From Harmonia axyridis (Eukaryota > Arthropoda > Insecta > Coleoptera > Coccinellidae), in contig NC_059505.1 in assembly GCF_914767665.1 (NCBI RefSeq), positions 42,157,506 through 42,221,505 of the forward strand: a stretch of 64,000 bases of DNA, given 5' to 3'. A program made the translations under genes and the position numbers. The notes beneath the pieces were generated by a model, which had not been told where the DNA came from, searched no databases, and saw nothing but the letters and a program-made list of their open reading frames with translations. Every line of letters begins with the position of its first letter. Within the stretch, counting starts at the first letter, position 1. Shown one piece after another: positions 22,913 through 34,575 of this stretch.

Positions 22913-23197
22913 TTAATTTATAGGTGGAATATTATATGTCTTGAATTTTATACATTCATCATCATCTTCTTCGTTTTTAGTTTCCTTTGGAGGACGTGGT
23001 GGCTTGGTCATAAAATAATAAATCAATCCTCCCACAACTGCATAAGTTGCCATTGCCACCTGTAAATATTACCTCATTAATTTTCAATTACTTATTTATA
23101 AAATACAAACATGAGCTCTTCCTTTTATTGTTTTTCCATTGAAAATTCTACTAATTCCCTTCAAAGAGGGATCATCCATTTGTTCATCATGAGTCAT
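22913..23197 (-). CDS. DAPIT-like ATP synthase membrane subunit k
   Basis: A predicted mitochondrial inner-membrane accessory subunit of F1Fo ATP synthase (DAPIT/USMG5 family). Two exons, 23197-23111 and 23059-22913, give 77 residues. The sequence LKGISRIFNGKTIKGRAH, followed by VAMATYAVVGGLIYYFM, aligns in pattern with the family core (F-x-G-x-x-K-x-F-N-x-x-T-x-x-G-R then one transmembrane helix). A Pro/Lys then acidic tail (KPPRPPKE, EEDDDE) makes it longer than the ~58-residue vertebrate protein. The intron donor is GTTTGT, unusual but the same as in neighbouring RpL18A intron 1. The gene is divergent from RpL18A and probably shares its promoter region. Family assignment rests on a short protein. 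Confidence 0.7.
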
Positions 23198-23423
23198 TTT
23201 TAAATTTTATGACACTGGAATATTTATTGTCAAAAAATATCAACCGACCCCAAAAAAGTAGAATTTTTTTCTAGTTTAACTTAAAATAATTCAAGGAAGA
23301 AAACGAAAATGACAAGAAGTTTTGGCCATTTTATGTTCAGCCGACCATAGACGCATCCTTCTACTTTGTGATTTAAGGAAGCATAAGTTCTTTTCGTGTT
23401 TCGGGTTTGTGAAAAAAGTCATC
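23198..23423. promoter_or_regulatory. divergent promoter region with TCT/TOP initiator for RpL18A
   Basis: The 226 bp between two divergent start codons must hold both promoters. On the + strand TTCTTTTC (C+1 at 23390) fits the polypyrimidine TCT initiator used by insect ribosomal protein genes, giving a ~34-base 5' leader. I see no TATA box. The start for the DAPIT-like gene is not resolved. Confidence 0.55.
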
Positions 23424-24181
23424 ATGAAGGCTAAAGGAGAGGTTTGTGATAAATTTTCTTTTATTCAAAGTTTTTTATCATTCATTTTTTCATCTCTAAT
23501 ATATAATATTTTTGCAATTATCATTTCTTTGTAGTCCCATAAGATATTCTCGCCTGCACACGTGTTCTAATATTAAGGTTATCTATTTTGCAGTTGAAAG
23601 AATATGAAGTCATTGGACGTAAATTGCCTACCGAAAAGGAGAAGGTTACTCCTTTGTATAAAATGAGGATTTTCGCCCCAGATCAGATTGTTGCAAAATC
23701 TCGTTTCTGGTATTTCTTGCGTCAATTGAAAAAATTCAAGAAGTCCACTGGTGAAATCGTATCCGTCAAGAGGATAGCTGAGAAAACACCCTTGAAAATC
23801 AAAAATTTCGGTATCTGGTTGAGGTACGATTCCCGTTCTGGAACCCACAATATGTACAGGGAATACAGAGACTTGACTGTTTCTGGAGCCGTAACTCAAT
23901 GTTACAGAGATATGGGAGCCCGTCATAGAGCAAGAGCTCATGCTATTCAGGTATATATATTTTACCACTAGTGTACTTGACTTCTACGTTTATTATAAAT
24001 GCTTATGGGTTGTTTTTGTTTATAGATCATCAAAGTTGAAGTTGTTGCTGCTTCTGCTACTAGGAGACCTCAAGTAAAACAATTCCACGATTCTAAGATC
24101 AGGTTCCCATTGCCCAAACGCATCCAACACAAATCTATGAATAGGTTCTCTGTACGCAAACCTAGGACCTATTTCCTTTAA
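23424..24181 (+). CDS. RpL18A: 60S ribosomal protein L18a (eL20)
   Basis: A structural protein of the large cytosolic ribosomal subunit. Exons 23424-23441, 23594-23950 and 24026-24181 give 176 residues, the usual family length. Diagnostic stretches are MKAKGE + LKEYEVIGRKLP, MRIFAPDQIVAKSRFWYF, KNFGIWLRYDSRSGTHNMYR, AVTQCYRDMGARHRARAH and VKQFHDSKIRFPLPKR. The first exon codes only six residues and ends at a GTTTGT donor. The short pyrimidine-rich leader (from about 23390) suggests TOP-type translational control through TOR. Confidence 0.97.
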
Positions 24182-24848
24182 GTTTTGTAAGTGCTACAAT
24201 AAATATTAAAACTTATATTTTGTTCTTAATTTTTATAAATTATTTAAAACCCAATCCTTAAATTTTACTCTCTGATATTTTCAATTTTTGCATTGTCATT
24301 GAATTTGTTTCTTCTTTTGCTATTCTAGTTTTAAGGAGAGCAGTGTAAGCCATATGCTTGTCAAAATTTGTTCTCATTAATGAAAGAGTTTTTCATATTT
24401 TATTCCCACATTGAACTAGGAACTTCAGGGATAAAATGATGGATTTTATAAGAGTCAATGTGTGTTGAAATAAAATCATATGTTGTTTCCATTGCTATAT
24501 TTACAAATTATGATACTTTTAACAATGATAGTCACATTATTCCAAATTGTACCTTTCATGTTCTTAATATCTACGTGAATAATTTAATTATTTAACTACA
24601 TGTAGTCAGTACTTGAATGAAATGATTCACCAAGAAATATAGCCTCTTAGTTGCAAAAAAATTTGGAACTTTAGAATCTTCAGTTTTAAGGAAATCATTT
24701 CCAAATATATTTTTTCACTCAAGTTAGGCAAATAAATATTTCTTTTTCAAAAAAGCTACTAACTAATGTTAGAAACCACTGAAATACACAAAACAAGCTT
24801 TTCACTTGTATCATTGATAATATGATACTTTGAACATGTTCATATTGT
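24182..24848. other. convergent 3' flanks
   Basis: AT-rich DNA between the RpL18A stop and the stop of the - strand tyrosine-rich gene. AATAAA-like signals occur just after RpL18A (near 24200). No other feature is seen. Confidence 0.5.
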
Positions 24849-27800
24849 TCAACCTACAATATATTTGTTCAAGTTATTCCAGCTATAGGAGTAGTCGATT
24901 TTCAAGTGACCGTATTTACTCAAACCAAAATTATCAGGCTTCCTTATACTTTTTGGATCATCATAAATGGGATAATATATATCTTCAGACTGTAACTTCT
25001 CTTCGACCTTACTATAAATGCCTTGTTTGTGATAACCATAGGTATCATACCTGAAAAACATAGGAGAGGATAAAATTTGTCTCTTATTATTTTTTTTTAT
25101 TTCTTACCCATCGCCATAAGCGAAACTCAGACTCCGATCTCTGTTATTGTATCTTCGAGTCATCGGAGGGTTCTTTTTATTTTTGTTCCTGTTGTGGTGG
25201 CTGATGGACGAGTTGGTATGGTTGTAGACAGGAACCCTTATTTCTAAAATGAAAATAAGGAATTATTCTCAAAAAGTTTCTCATAGCAGTACATTGGTAG
25301 GTAAATCAACTTTATACTCCTTTTTCGAATTGTTCATAAATAGTTTGAAGAAGATTCAACTATACAGGATGTTCCCAAATTGGAGGTCAATAAAAAATGA
25401 CTCGATTCCTCGGGTCATTTTAAGAAAAAAGTCCTATAAACATGTGCCCGTAAACGCTTTGGTTTGGAGTTACAGGGTGTTAAAGTTTTATGTTTTTTCA
25501 AATTTTTTACTCATAGCTTCTTCTCACACAAGATATTTTACTTTAATTTAGCATAGATGTCCCAATTTTTTTAAAGTTTTCATCACGTGATATGCTAATT
25601 TTGAATGCCTATCTACAGGGTGATATTTTTTCTGGAACGGTGCCCGAGTACACTATGATGAATAAATTAATTTTAAGTTTTGGTACTTGATTATCCAATT
25701 TGTAGCGAAGATTAATGAAGATTCAATAAACTGGTATAATCATTACAAAAAAGTAGGACTAAAAGAAACACTTGTATATCGAACACAAATGCATAATCTT
25801 TTTCAATTATCCAAGATAACTATGTTCCTTTGAACCTCCAATTAAGAGACACCTGTATTTTTGCCACATCGATGTAAGTACATAATTCGGATTGACTCGA
25901 ATAGATGGCGCTGACCTCAACTTGAAGAAATTCAAGTGCATTCTATCTGTTCATCAGAACAGAAATGATTGAAGGAACGTGATCCTGTCCATTTCCTTAA
26001 CTCATTCTACTTTCGCTAATCTCCAGTTATCTTCCTGATGCTCGGATTTGCATTTTATGCAACAATAATCAACTTTATGTAATCCAGCAATAAAAACAAG
26101 TTATCGTTCGATACGCGCATGGAACAATAAAATGAATTATACATTCGTAATTTGCATAATGTAGGTGTAGCATCTTCGCTCCATTTTTAGGCGTTGTTTT
26201 CGAATATGTATCTGTCATTGGTACCATCCGTTACTTGTGGCATTGCAACGTTAAAAAAAAATGTAAAAATGACGCGAGTTGAATATTAAGCCGTTCATTC
26301 CGAAAAGTTCAACAACTTTACCTAGAGGAAATGGCTCGGTTGATCAGGAAACGGATATTGCATTTTGTTCGTGAATGCTTTAATAATTTTTAGATGGACA
26401 TCAGGATAAAACCCTGGAATATGAATTGCAAGATCATAATTGCTCTATGATTTTCTTCTTCATGTGTAGAAATAACTCTATGTCTTTTACCTGATGATTT
26501 TATTTCCATCTTTCTATGGTCGGATCAAGTTTAACTAGTTTGGACTGAATAAGTAATGAAGATGATGCTTCACCGGTTTTTTCCCATCAAGATCTCTAAG
26601 ACACTATTTCTTTATTTTACAAGATCATAAACTATTCTTCTATCCAAATAAACCTTGATTATTGGTGTGAAAACCGATAATGTACACAGAAAATAAATGT
26701 ATTGTGAAATTATATCGCTAATTTGAGTCTACTTGATCGTAAATTGTTGATTAACATCTTTCAAAGTCATGTGTGCATTCTCTACTTAGGTACACGAAAA
26801 CTGGTTTCAAATTCCTAAAACCAATTGACCCACATACGATTGTCATTGTAGGTATGACCGCGCTCAACTAATTTATCTGCTATTATTTGATTTTTCAAGA
26901 CGAAAGGCTGGCTCGCCATTATAAGATAGCGAAAAAGCCTTATGAAACTTGGTATTTTTATCAATTTTGATATATGTTAAGAAAATAAATAAAATAGTAA
27001 AGTTATAGGTACCCACCTAGAGTTACAAAATAAATTCATTAAGCAACAAACAACGTTTCCTGTGACATTTCAAGAATGCCAACTGGAAAAGTATATGATT
27101 AGTTATCGATGGTTTCTGAAGATAACAGTGGATTTTAATTTCAAATTTATTGGCATGGTCAATTTATCATTTCGTATACTGGTTCTTCAACAAATAAATT
27201 TCAGAGACTGATGGTCTACTTCCTACGCTTCGCAACAGATTTCGAATAACAAATGTTATTGAATACCAAATTATATCAATCAATTTTATAATTGAAGGAT
27301 ATCTATGTTCCTGATTATTCTGTGATAGGAATCACAGAAATGTAATCCAAAGCATTTATTTATTCTGTGATATGATTACTGAAGTCACAGAAATAGAATC
27401 TGAAGTTCTAAACAATTCTGTGATATATGATTCCAGGAACCACAGAAATGCAATTCTATGCATTTATTTATTCTGTGATATGATTGCTGAAGTCGCAGAA
27501 ATAGAATCATGAAGCTTCTGAGCGTTCTGTGACATTGTAAAAAAATTCAATTCCATCAAACTCCATTCCAGCCTCTCTCTCTCCGTCTGTAAATTGCAAT
27601 TCCGCTAAATGCGGGAAAGTAAACTTGCAACGTTCTAAAGACGGACAGTCTACTCGTAATCGTTTGATTCCAGTTTCAGTAACTTTTTTAGAATAGTGGT
27701 AGGTACGCGACCAACATTGAAAATGAAAGTTAAGTAGGTAAGGTAAATAATCTGGCAATTTTATCGGATGGTTACGAGCTATCTATTACGGAGTTTTACT

Positions 27801-29008
27801 TCGCAAGGTTTCTTAAATGGGAAGAAGTAAATGCGTACCTACTTGAGCACATCCTCTTCATGAGTCCGTCGACGTGCACTTCAATAAATATACAGATCCA
27901 CAAGACTTCTTAATTTTACATATTTGAAGCTAAATTACTAATAACAGATAATTTTATTCAATACCGCATTCCATGGTTTCATTTCTATGGTCAGCTAATT
28001 GAACGAAATAATTTACTTGTTGAATTACCAGTATTTCACGCTTTTCATCTACAAGCCAGCTTTGAAATTGTACGATTGCGCAGAAACTCAGCCGAAAGTC
28101 GAGCTGCTCCTCAATTTCTAAACCTACCAACCGAGAAATTATCAGATAATACAGGCTAAGGTAATGACGTTTCACATCCAACATGAATCTACCATAGATG
28201 GCAATCGTCATTGAAAAACCTCCGCGAATTTGAATGGAGCTAAAATTAAAAAGACATCATCTATTGTGACCACCTTATTAGGAGTTAAACATCGGAACTT
28301 CGTTACGCCTAGATCAAGATTAGATTCAATTGAGGATATCGATCTATAATTCAATCAATTAAACAGTATTTAACCATTAAACTCTATGTTGGTGTTAATT
28401 ATCCTGATCTGTGGACAATTTGATGTCCAGCTCATCTCAACATTTATCTATGGTGCATCGCACTTCCACTACCGATAATTTTATACAGCATTCGTTACTT
28501 ATGCAAATAAGGTCAGGCTCTTCAGTTAATATATGCAAAATATACGCCGCCTCCTACTTCAATCGATCTTGAAGACCTACCCTCGAGCACTCTATAAGTT
28601 CATCCAATTCTGTACTCTACCTGAATGTCTTCCATGATGAAAATTCCTCCTCGGTGCTACATCATAGACAGCGTCGCTCTGTGGTCTTGTCCTATCATAA
28701 ATTAGCTCATCGATGCAGGCGTAGGTTCCTTGATCTGCCATCATGGTCTCATATCGCATAGTAGTCAAAGTATCTGGGTATGTTTTCGAAGTTAACACTG
28801 GAACATAGTCGAAAGAGGATTGAGCCTCAACGAAATCTCCTAAACTGGTTGGGTCTGACGGTATGTCAGAATCCAAGTGTTCTTTTAAATAAGCGTAATT
28901 TTCCAAGTCCCAGGGGTCCACGTAATGCGAACTGGAAGGATCCAAATGTGGAAGAGATTCGTCGCTATCCACGTCTGTGGACGTGCCATAGATGTTGGAC
29001 ATCGGCAT
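24849..29008 (-). CDS. uncharacterised tyrosine-rich protein (possibly 5'-incomplete)
   Basis: Not recognised. Three exons in consistent phase (29008-28621, 25243-25108, 25050-24849) encode 241 residues. There is no signal peptide and no transmembrane segment. The first part is acidic (DVDSDESLPHLDP, HLDSDIPSDP). The middle is basic and Asn/Arg-rich (HHNRNKNKKNPPMTRRYNN). The C-terminal part is rich in Tyr in an acidic or polar setting (AYGDG + YDTYGYH, SEDIYYPIYDDP, KIDYSYSW). Repeated Tyr-x-x-hydrophobic motifs would suit a cytoplasmic tail or phospho-adaptor. Just upstream of the ATG is TTTATTCATAG, a good splice acceptor, in frame with AAA ATG, so coding may continue in 5' exons beyond 29019. 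The 3.4 kb intron carries repeat B and a dyad array. Confidence 0.6.
25368..25858. repeat. ACAGGGTG-ended repeat B, copy 3
   Basis: Same family and orientation as 8759-9407. It shares CATAGCTTCTTC, ACAAGATATTT, ATCTACAGGGTGATATTTTT, TCTGGAACGGT and GTAGCGAAGATTAATGAAGA. Internal parts are deleted relative to copy 1. The outer ends are decayed (CAGGATGTTCCC, ACACCTGTAT). It lies in the large intron of the tyrosine-rich gene. Confidence 0.75.
27314..27530. repeat. array of four TTCTGTGA...TCACAGAA dyads in a ~110 bp tandem duplication
   Basis: TTCTGTGATAGGAATCACAGAA is a perfect dyad near 27318-27341. Three looser versions follow, each opening TTCTGTGATAT and closing CACAGAA or CGCAGAA. The intervening words GCATTTATTTATTCTGTGAT and CAGAAATAGAATC recur about 110 bp apart, so a two-dyad unit was duplicated in tandem. 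It lies in the large intron of the tyrosine-rich gene. Confidence 0.8.
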
Positions 29009-29019
29009 TTTCTATGAAT

Positions 29020-32000
29020 AAACATACGTATTAAATTATGGAAATTTCTATGCATTAAGAATTGTCACACGAAAACATTCTGTGTCCGAAAATTAGAACA
29101 CAGATTTGATTTTTGATGGATTTTTGTTTCTAATTAGCCTGGTCGAAATTAATTAATAGCTTTCGTGAAAGTTTTAAGAGGTTTTGAAAGGAGTCGATCT
29201 CTCTCAAACGCTGTCTACCAGTTTAAACGTTGTATATTTAGCATTTCATCTGTTGTACCTCCGAAACATATAAGACACCTTTGTCAAACAAATAAACAAT
29301 GCTACTCATAACGCTGTCGGAGAATTCCATCGATAAAATAATCACTCGAAAGTGTGTTAATTACAAACGTAGAAGTATGTGCAGAACCCAATGGTGCAAC
29401 GAAGTGCCTCAAGAATAAAAACCAACTTAGAAAGTACGATCAGTACAAGCTGTAACTGCATTATTGATGGTTTAATGGCTATAATGATAAATGGAAACGG
29501 CAATCAAAGCAATGAAGTGAAACCCTTACGATTTCTGTAGCAATTACATAGTCGTTATTTCCTTGTATTATGTCCGATTGGGCAAGTGCCCCATTTAGAA
29601 ATTTTCATTATATCCATCTAATTTTTATCAATAATGTAATTCAATTAACATAATCCTTATGTATCTGAACTTCTTCACTAGTAAGAACATTAATCTTACA
29701 AAGTCTGTGTAATCTAGAATCACCCAAGGCAGATTTTCGACACACGAATGTATTTTTCACAACATCTTTTTTATTTCCGAAGATACGTTACTCTATGTTA
29801 TTATTTATTGCCCTAGATCATAGATCGCGAATTGATCAATCAAGTCCAGTTTATTATACACCCATCTCTACATGCACGAACCATAGAACTCATTTTTTTA
29901 CACCGCGGGGGTCGTTACGAAATTAAGGTTCTATGTGAATCTAATCTAGTTCAAGCGTACTTGATGAATAGTTTCTTCTTAGCTAAGTGCAGGCAGTTCG
30001 CACGTTTTCATTGCGTTTCTGCACTCGTGCAACTGTGATGAAACAGCAGATTGTTGTCGTTCATGTCAACACTGCTGCGCTCGTTGATGAACATTGGGAA
30101 TTTATTATGCAAAATAGGTGTGATGATCGCAGTACGCGCTGCATAATAGTCCAAGGCGCGAGAATCCATAGAAATGAATTGCGCTTAAACATAGGGTGGT
30201 GTGATTGATGGATGGATAAATCTTATCTGTGGCGCCGACTATAGAATATTGATGACGGCTTGAAGGGATGCGTTCGAGAAGCAATAAAAAATGATCTTGT
30301 AGGAATTATTTTATGGCAGTAGTTTTGTTATAACTATTATAGGCTAGGAAAGATTAGTAGATAATAATACTTGTTTTTCGAAATAAATTCGAACGAAAAA
30401 ACGTTGAAAACAAAGTTACACACGTATGTGAAGATATGTAATGATACATCGTGCACAGAGTGTTTAAGAACCAGATAGTCATTCTTCATATCCGTTACCT
30501 ACGTGTTTAAAATTACAAAAACCGACCTCGACGACGTTGTTTTCTTTGCGATATAGTCGCACCAATGAATATTAATGAAAATCTCGCCAACTACGTTGAT
30601 ATCCGAAATCAGAATCTCCTCTTCTTAGAAAATTCAATTCGGAACATTAAAAACAATTCTTAGGACTAGTTTATTTGTCTAGTAAATGTCCGTTTGGGAT
30701 TATTTATATTTCTGGTTGGTAGAATGCTTAATATTCAGTCAACCTTGGCTTTTGATGGTTGTGTACATATTTAGGAGGATGACACTTGTGTAGCTTTGCT
30801 TGATAGATTGCTCAATTTTTACTGTGGATGTCCTTATGATGATTTAGTAACAAGAAGAAGCATTGGATGGGGCAATAACTATGGTACAATTAGCACCTGA
30901 AGGAATCTTCGTACGAGAATTGAATTTTGAATAGTGCGCGTTTTGTTTTAGCGTATTGTCAGTTTTCTGCGTCTCTTAAATATTTAATTTGTAGGTATGT
31001 TCTTCAAATTTGAGAACGCTTCAAAATTTGTAGTGAAGTTTGAGAAACATTTTCAAAAAATTGTTGATTGTAAATTTTTGGTTTTGAATATTTGAAATAG
31101 AAAAGCACTGAACATTATATGCAATAGTTTATTATTTTTCTTTTCCTAAGGAAATTTCTCAACTCCTTAAAAAAATATCGATTTGGCGTGTTTAATGCGA
31201 TATCATTACGAATTTCAAAAACTTATAACTCCTGAATTTTGAGGTCATTTTGGAGCATCATATCACTTGAAGTTCTCATTTTTATAATTGTTTATTACCT
31301 GAGATTTTTAAGAAAATCATAATTCCTAATTTTCAAGCTTCCATTTTCAGGAGGAGCCAAAAAACAAGCCGTTTCTGTTAAAACTTTAATGCGCAAGTTT
31401 CTGAAAAAAGTTCTGAACGATTTTTTGGAGATTCCACAAGTTCTAAATTTCGAACTGTTGAAATTTCAGAAAGGTTCAAAAAATATGTTTTCTCAAAAAA
31501 TTTTAAATGTAGACCATTTAAAATAATATACTACTGCAAATATTATAGGTATTATTTATCAATGCCTCTCTTAACTCAAAATTTGTTCACGTTCAAAATT
31601 TATAGAACGTATTTTCGAGCTAGAATGTTCAGTGCGATATAGATACAGGTTTTCGTACCAAATTTCATGTAAATATAGACCTTAATTTTTCCGAAAAAAA
31701 TCTCTCAACTGAAGGAGTACTGTATTTTTTTCTAAATAATTTTCCAAAACGCAAACTGAGAATTCCAGAAGGTATCTAAATTTTTCTTTGTGAAACAAAA
31801 ATCAAAGGTCCAGCTTTTTTCAGAGAATTCAATATTTATTCGAATGTAAAAAAAAATTTTATTTTTGTACGAATTTAATAATTTTTTGGATCCTACACTT
31901 TTCCAAAAGCAAAATTAAATTAAATTTAAATACACATTATAGAAATTGTTAAAAATTTTTGAACGAATATAGAACTTATCGTTAAAAATAATAAACCTAA

Positions 32001-32424
32001 AAGAACTTATTAAACGTTAAAAGTAACAAGTTCACTCACATGTAAATTCCTTCAATTTTGGACCCCAAAAATCCTTATCTGAAATACCATCCAGTGAAAA
32101 AAAATTGTTGTCACTTTTCCGAATTTTCACTAGCACAGTGACTTGCCGGCAGCTCGAAAAAACACTTGTTCGGTTGGGTACCAGACGAACCAACGGCAAC
32201 GACAGTGAAAGTGGTAGTAGTAGCCGAAGCTAAAACAACAAACTATCGCGCTGCTCACCGTCCTAACAGAGTTACCTCTGAATTATCATAATTCCATTAG
32301 GTTGGAGAAGCGTGGTGTACGCGATGCTTTAAAGGAGTACTTTAGCTGTTAAGTCAGGATATATTCTCTAATATAGGCTAGAAGACAGATTTTTAAATCC
32401 TATATCTGCAATAAACTCAAGTTT
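29020..32424. other. no recognisable gene
   Basis: AT-rich DNA without a recognised coding exon. The more balanced block at about 32140-32345 stands out (AGCACAGTGACTTGCCGGC and neighbours, then CGCGCTGCTCACCG). It could be a 5' untranslated exon or promoter for the - strand gene at 24.8-29.0 kb or for another transcript. Confidence 0.4.
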
Positions 32425-33237
32425 TAATAGGGATTCAAGGCTTGGCTTGAGCCAAGTAGTCAAGTAGTAGTTTTGCAATCTCAAGTCAAGTATTTATTTA
32501 TCAAGTACTTGAATCATATCGGGTTACTTGATATTAGCAGTTTTATTGTGTAGTGCCACATCAATAAAGAAATGATGAAATGAGAAGGAACCTTGCAAAA
32601 AACACTTACATTTATTTAACTTAATTTATGAAAGAACCGAAAATATCAACTTTTTTAAAATAGAAACATAAATTGAACTACTATAAATCATAACAAAATA
32701 AATAATAATAATAAAATAAAGTTTCTTAATATTGAGAAACCTCCAGGCTTTATTTGATTTCATAATTTCCATCCAGGATCTAAGACACATGAGGCATCTT
32801 ATAGATTTGTCGCCTAACCTATTGCGGGTTTTTGTAACTGTAAGAGTAGCTCTGGAAAATTGTCTGTCAACAGGAGCTGAAGATGCTGGTCTTGATAAAA
32901 AAGTTTGGAAAGATATTTCTGAAACTACCAAAATCTACCAATAGCTTAAGAAATGTGAGAAAACTACTAATAAAGTCACACTGGCGAATGCTTCATAGTC
33001 TCTCGGCGCTCGAGGAATTTCCTTATTTTAGTCTAAGCGCACACGAGATTGCAGAAATATATGCCGTGCGAAGCGTGCATATCAAGCTCAATTTATATCA
33101 AAATCAAGTAGCTTGATATCAAGACAAGCAATAAATATTTAAAATCAAGTCAAGCTCAAATATGTAATTTTTCACGAGCTTGATTTTCAAGTCAAGTAGT
33201 TGGTAAAATGTCAAGCTACTTGGCTTGATGCACCCCT
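32425..33237 (-). mobile_element. hAT transposon remnant
   Basis: The right end TCAAGCTACTTGGCTTGATGCACCCCTA (reverse strand TAGGGGTGCATCAAGCC) is a typical hAT-like terminus. The left part around 32430-32475 carries inverted AAGGCTTGGCTTGAGCCAAG and many CAAGTAGTTGAC-type words, as on the right side (33060-33230). Inside, the - strand encodes the C-terminal part of a hAT transposase (separate entry). At about 0.8 kb it is heavily deleted. Confidence 0.7.
32740..32931 (-). pseudogene. hAT transposase C-terminal dimerisation domain fragment
   Basis: The - strand frame reads SEISFQTFLSRPASSAPVDR, then QFSRATLTVTKTRNRLGD, SIRCLMCLRSW. This is the hAT family C-terminal (Dimer_Tnp_hAT) signature: PASSAPVER-x-FS ... 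RNRL ... LRSW. The usual E/R-x-F-S positions are present. Upstream catalytic parts are absent from the surrounding 0.8 kb, so it is a remnant. Confidence 0.8.
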
Positions 33238-34575
33238 AAGTTTTAAGGCAAATTATCAGTATTCCTGATCATTTTGGTTATTCTTAAAAAAAGTACAGGA
33301 AGGGCATTTTGAAAGATAAGATAACTTCGAAACGCATTACTATCACAATTCTCAAGTTTTTTTTCTTGCACACCCCGTACATACCGCCCAAGATTATGAA
33401 GTAACAAAACGTAACGCCAATTTATTTGGGAGAAAGTAGATAATTGAGAAGTCGGTTCTGTATAAGGTATGAAGAACACTTTCCTACCAAGGCTGGACCG
33501 CTGCTATAAACAATACAGAGTGCCATCACATCAAGTTTAAAAAAGACAACGTGCGCGGTTCTATGCACTTAATTGTCAATAATTATTATAGCGATTGCGT
33601 AAAATTAGAGAAAGTCAGTGATAAGATCTATTACCAGCAATTTTCATGCTTATTTTTCCGCCTTTGTTTATGGTTTAATGATGTTTAATATAACTTTTCC
33701 TCAAACAGCGATGTAACAAAGACTAGCTGCCCTTAAAAAATTTTCATCGAATGACACAAACGGCATAGAATATGTTAATGTAAATTAATTGATGGGTTTT
33801 CTGCAAACTTAAATTTTCTGGTAGAAATATAGCACGACTACGCCAAATTGGTTGGAATCCACAGGTGCGTTAGTGTATCAGCGCTGTATTCCGATCACGG
33901 ACGATTTTATCTGCAGAATTTATTGTAACATTGATCGGACTCAATTCACCCATTGAAATTCTATATGCGGCAGAACTAACCTACAGTCAATGGTCAATAA
34001 ATTCCTTTTTTGTTCTCAGTGCGTTACATAAAAGTAGCCGTTGCTGGATGGAATAAATTGAACGAGTAGAATTTTTTGTCTAGTCTGAATACAGCCTGAG
34101 ACTGAAACGTATTATCACTATTATCAGGAACATGTACGAAAAATAAATTATGAAATGGCTATAAAGTGCATAGAGATGTCAATCTCTATCGCCAAGATTC
34201 TGTGTTAATTATGCCAAGAGCTGCCCCCTATCTGTCAGTAGGTATATTGTATGAGTTCTAGTAAAGAAAACTGTCTGATTTTTCATCGATGCAAAACTAT
34301 AAAACTAAATATTTTCGTATTATTTTCCTGAAAAAAACGAGTTTTTTTGTACATCCTCCATATATGAAAATTCCCATAAAAAATTATCACCCTTTTCAAA
34401 ACAATAATAGAAAAAAGAAGAAAATTTAACCTCATAAAATCCATAGAAATAACAATGAAACATTGTGAAAATAGAGAAATTCTTCCAACCAAATCATGAA
34501 AACAATTCTAATCAGCATTATGTGAAGCTGAAAGTATATTTTTTGGGCAGTATTTCAGTTAATTACAGCAATAAA
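33238..34575. other. upstream flank of TMEM115, no gene seen
   Basis: AT-rich, without a recognised exon. The frame of TMEM115 is open upstream to 34465, but those residues are not family-like. Confidence 0.45.

Noticed and set aside
23579..23968. 129-codon frame opposite RpL18A
   Set aside because: Antisense shadow of the main RpL18A exon.
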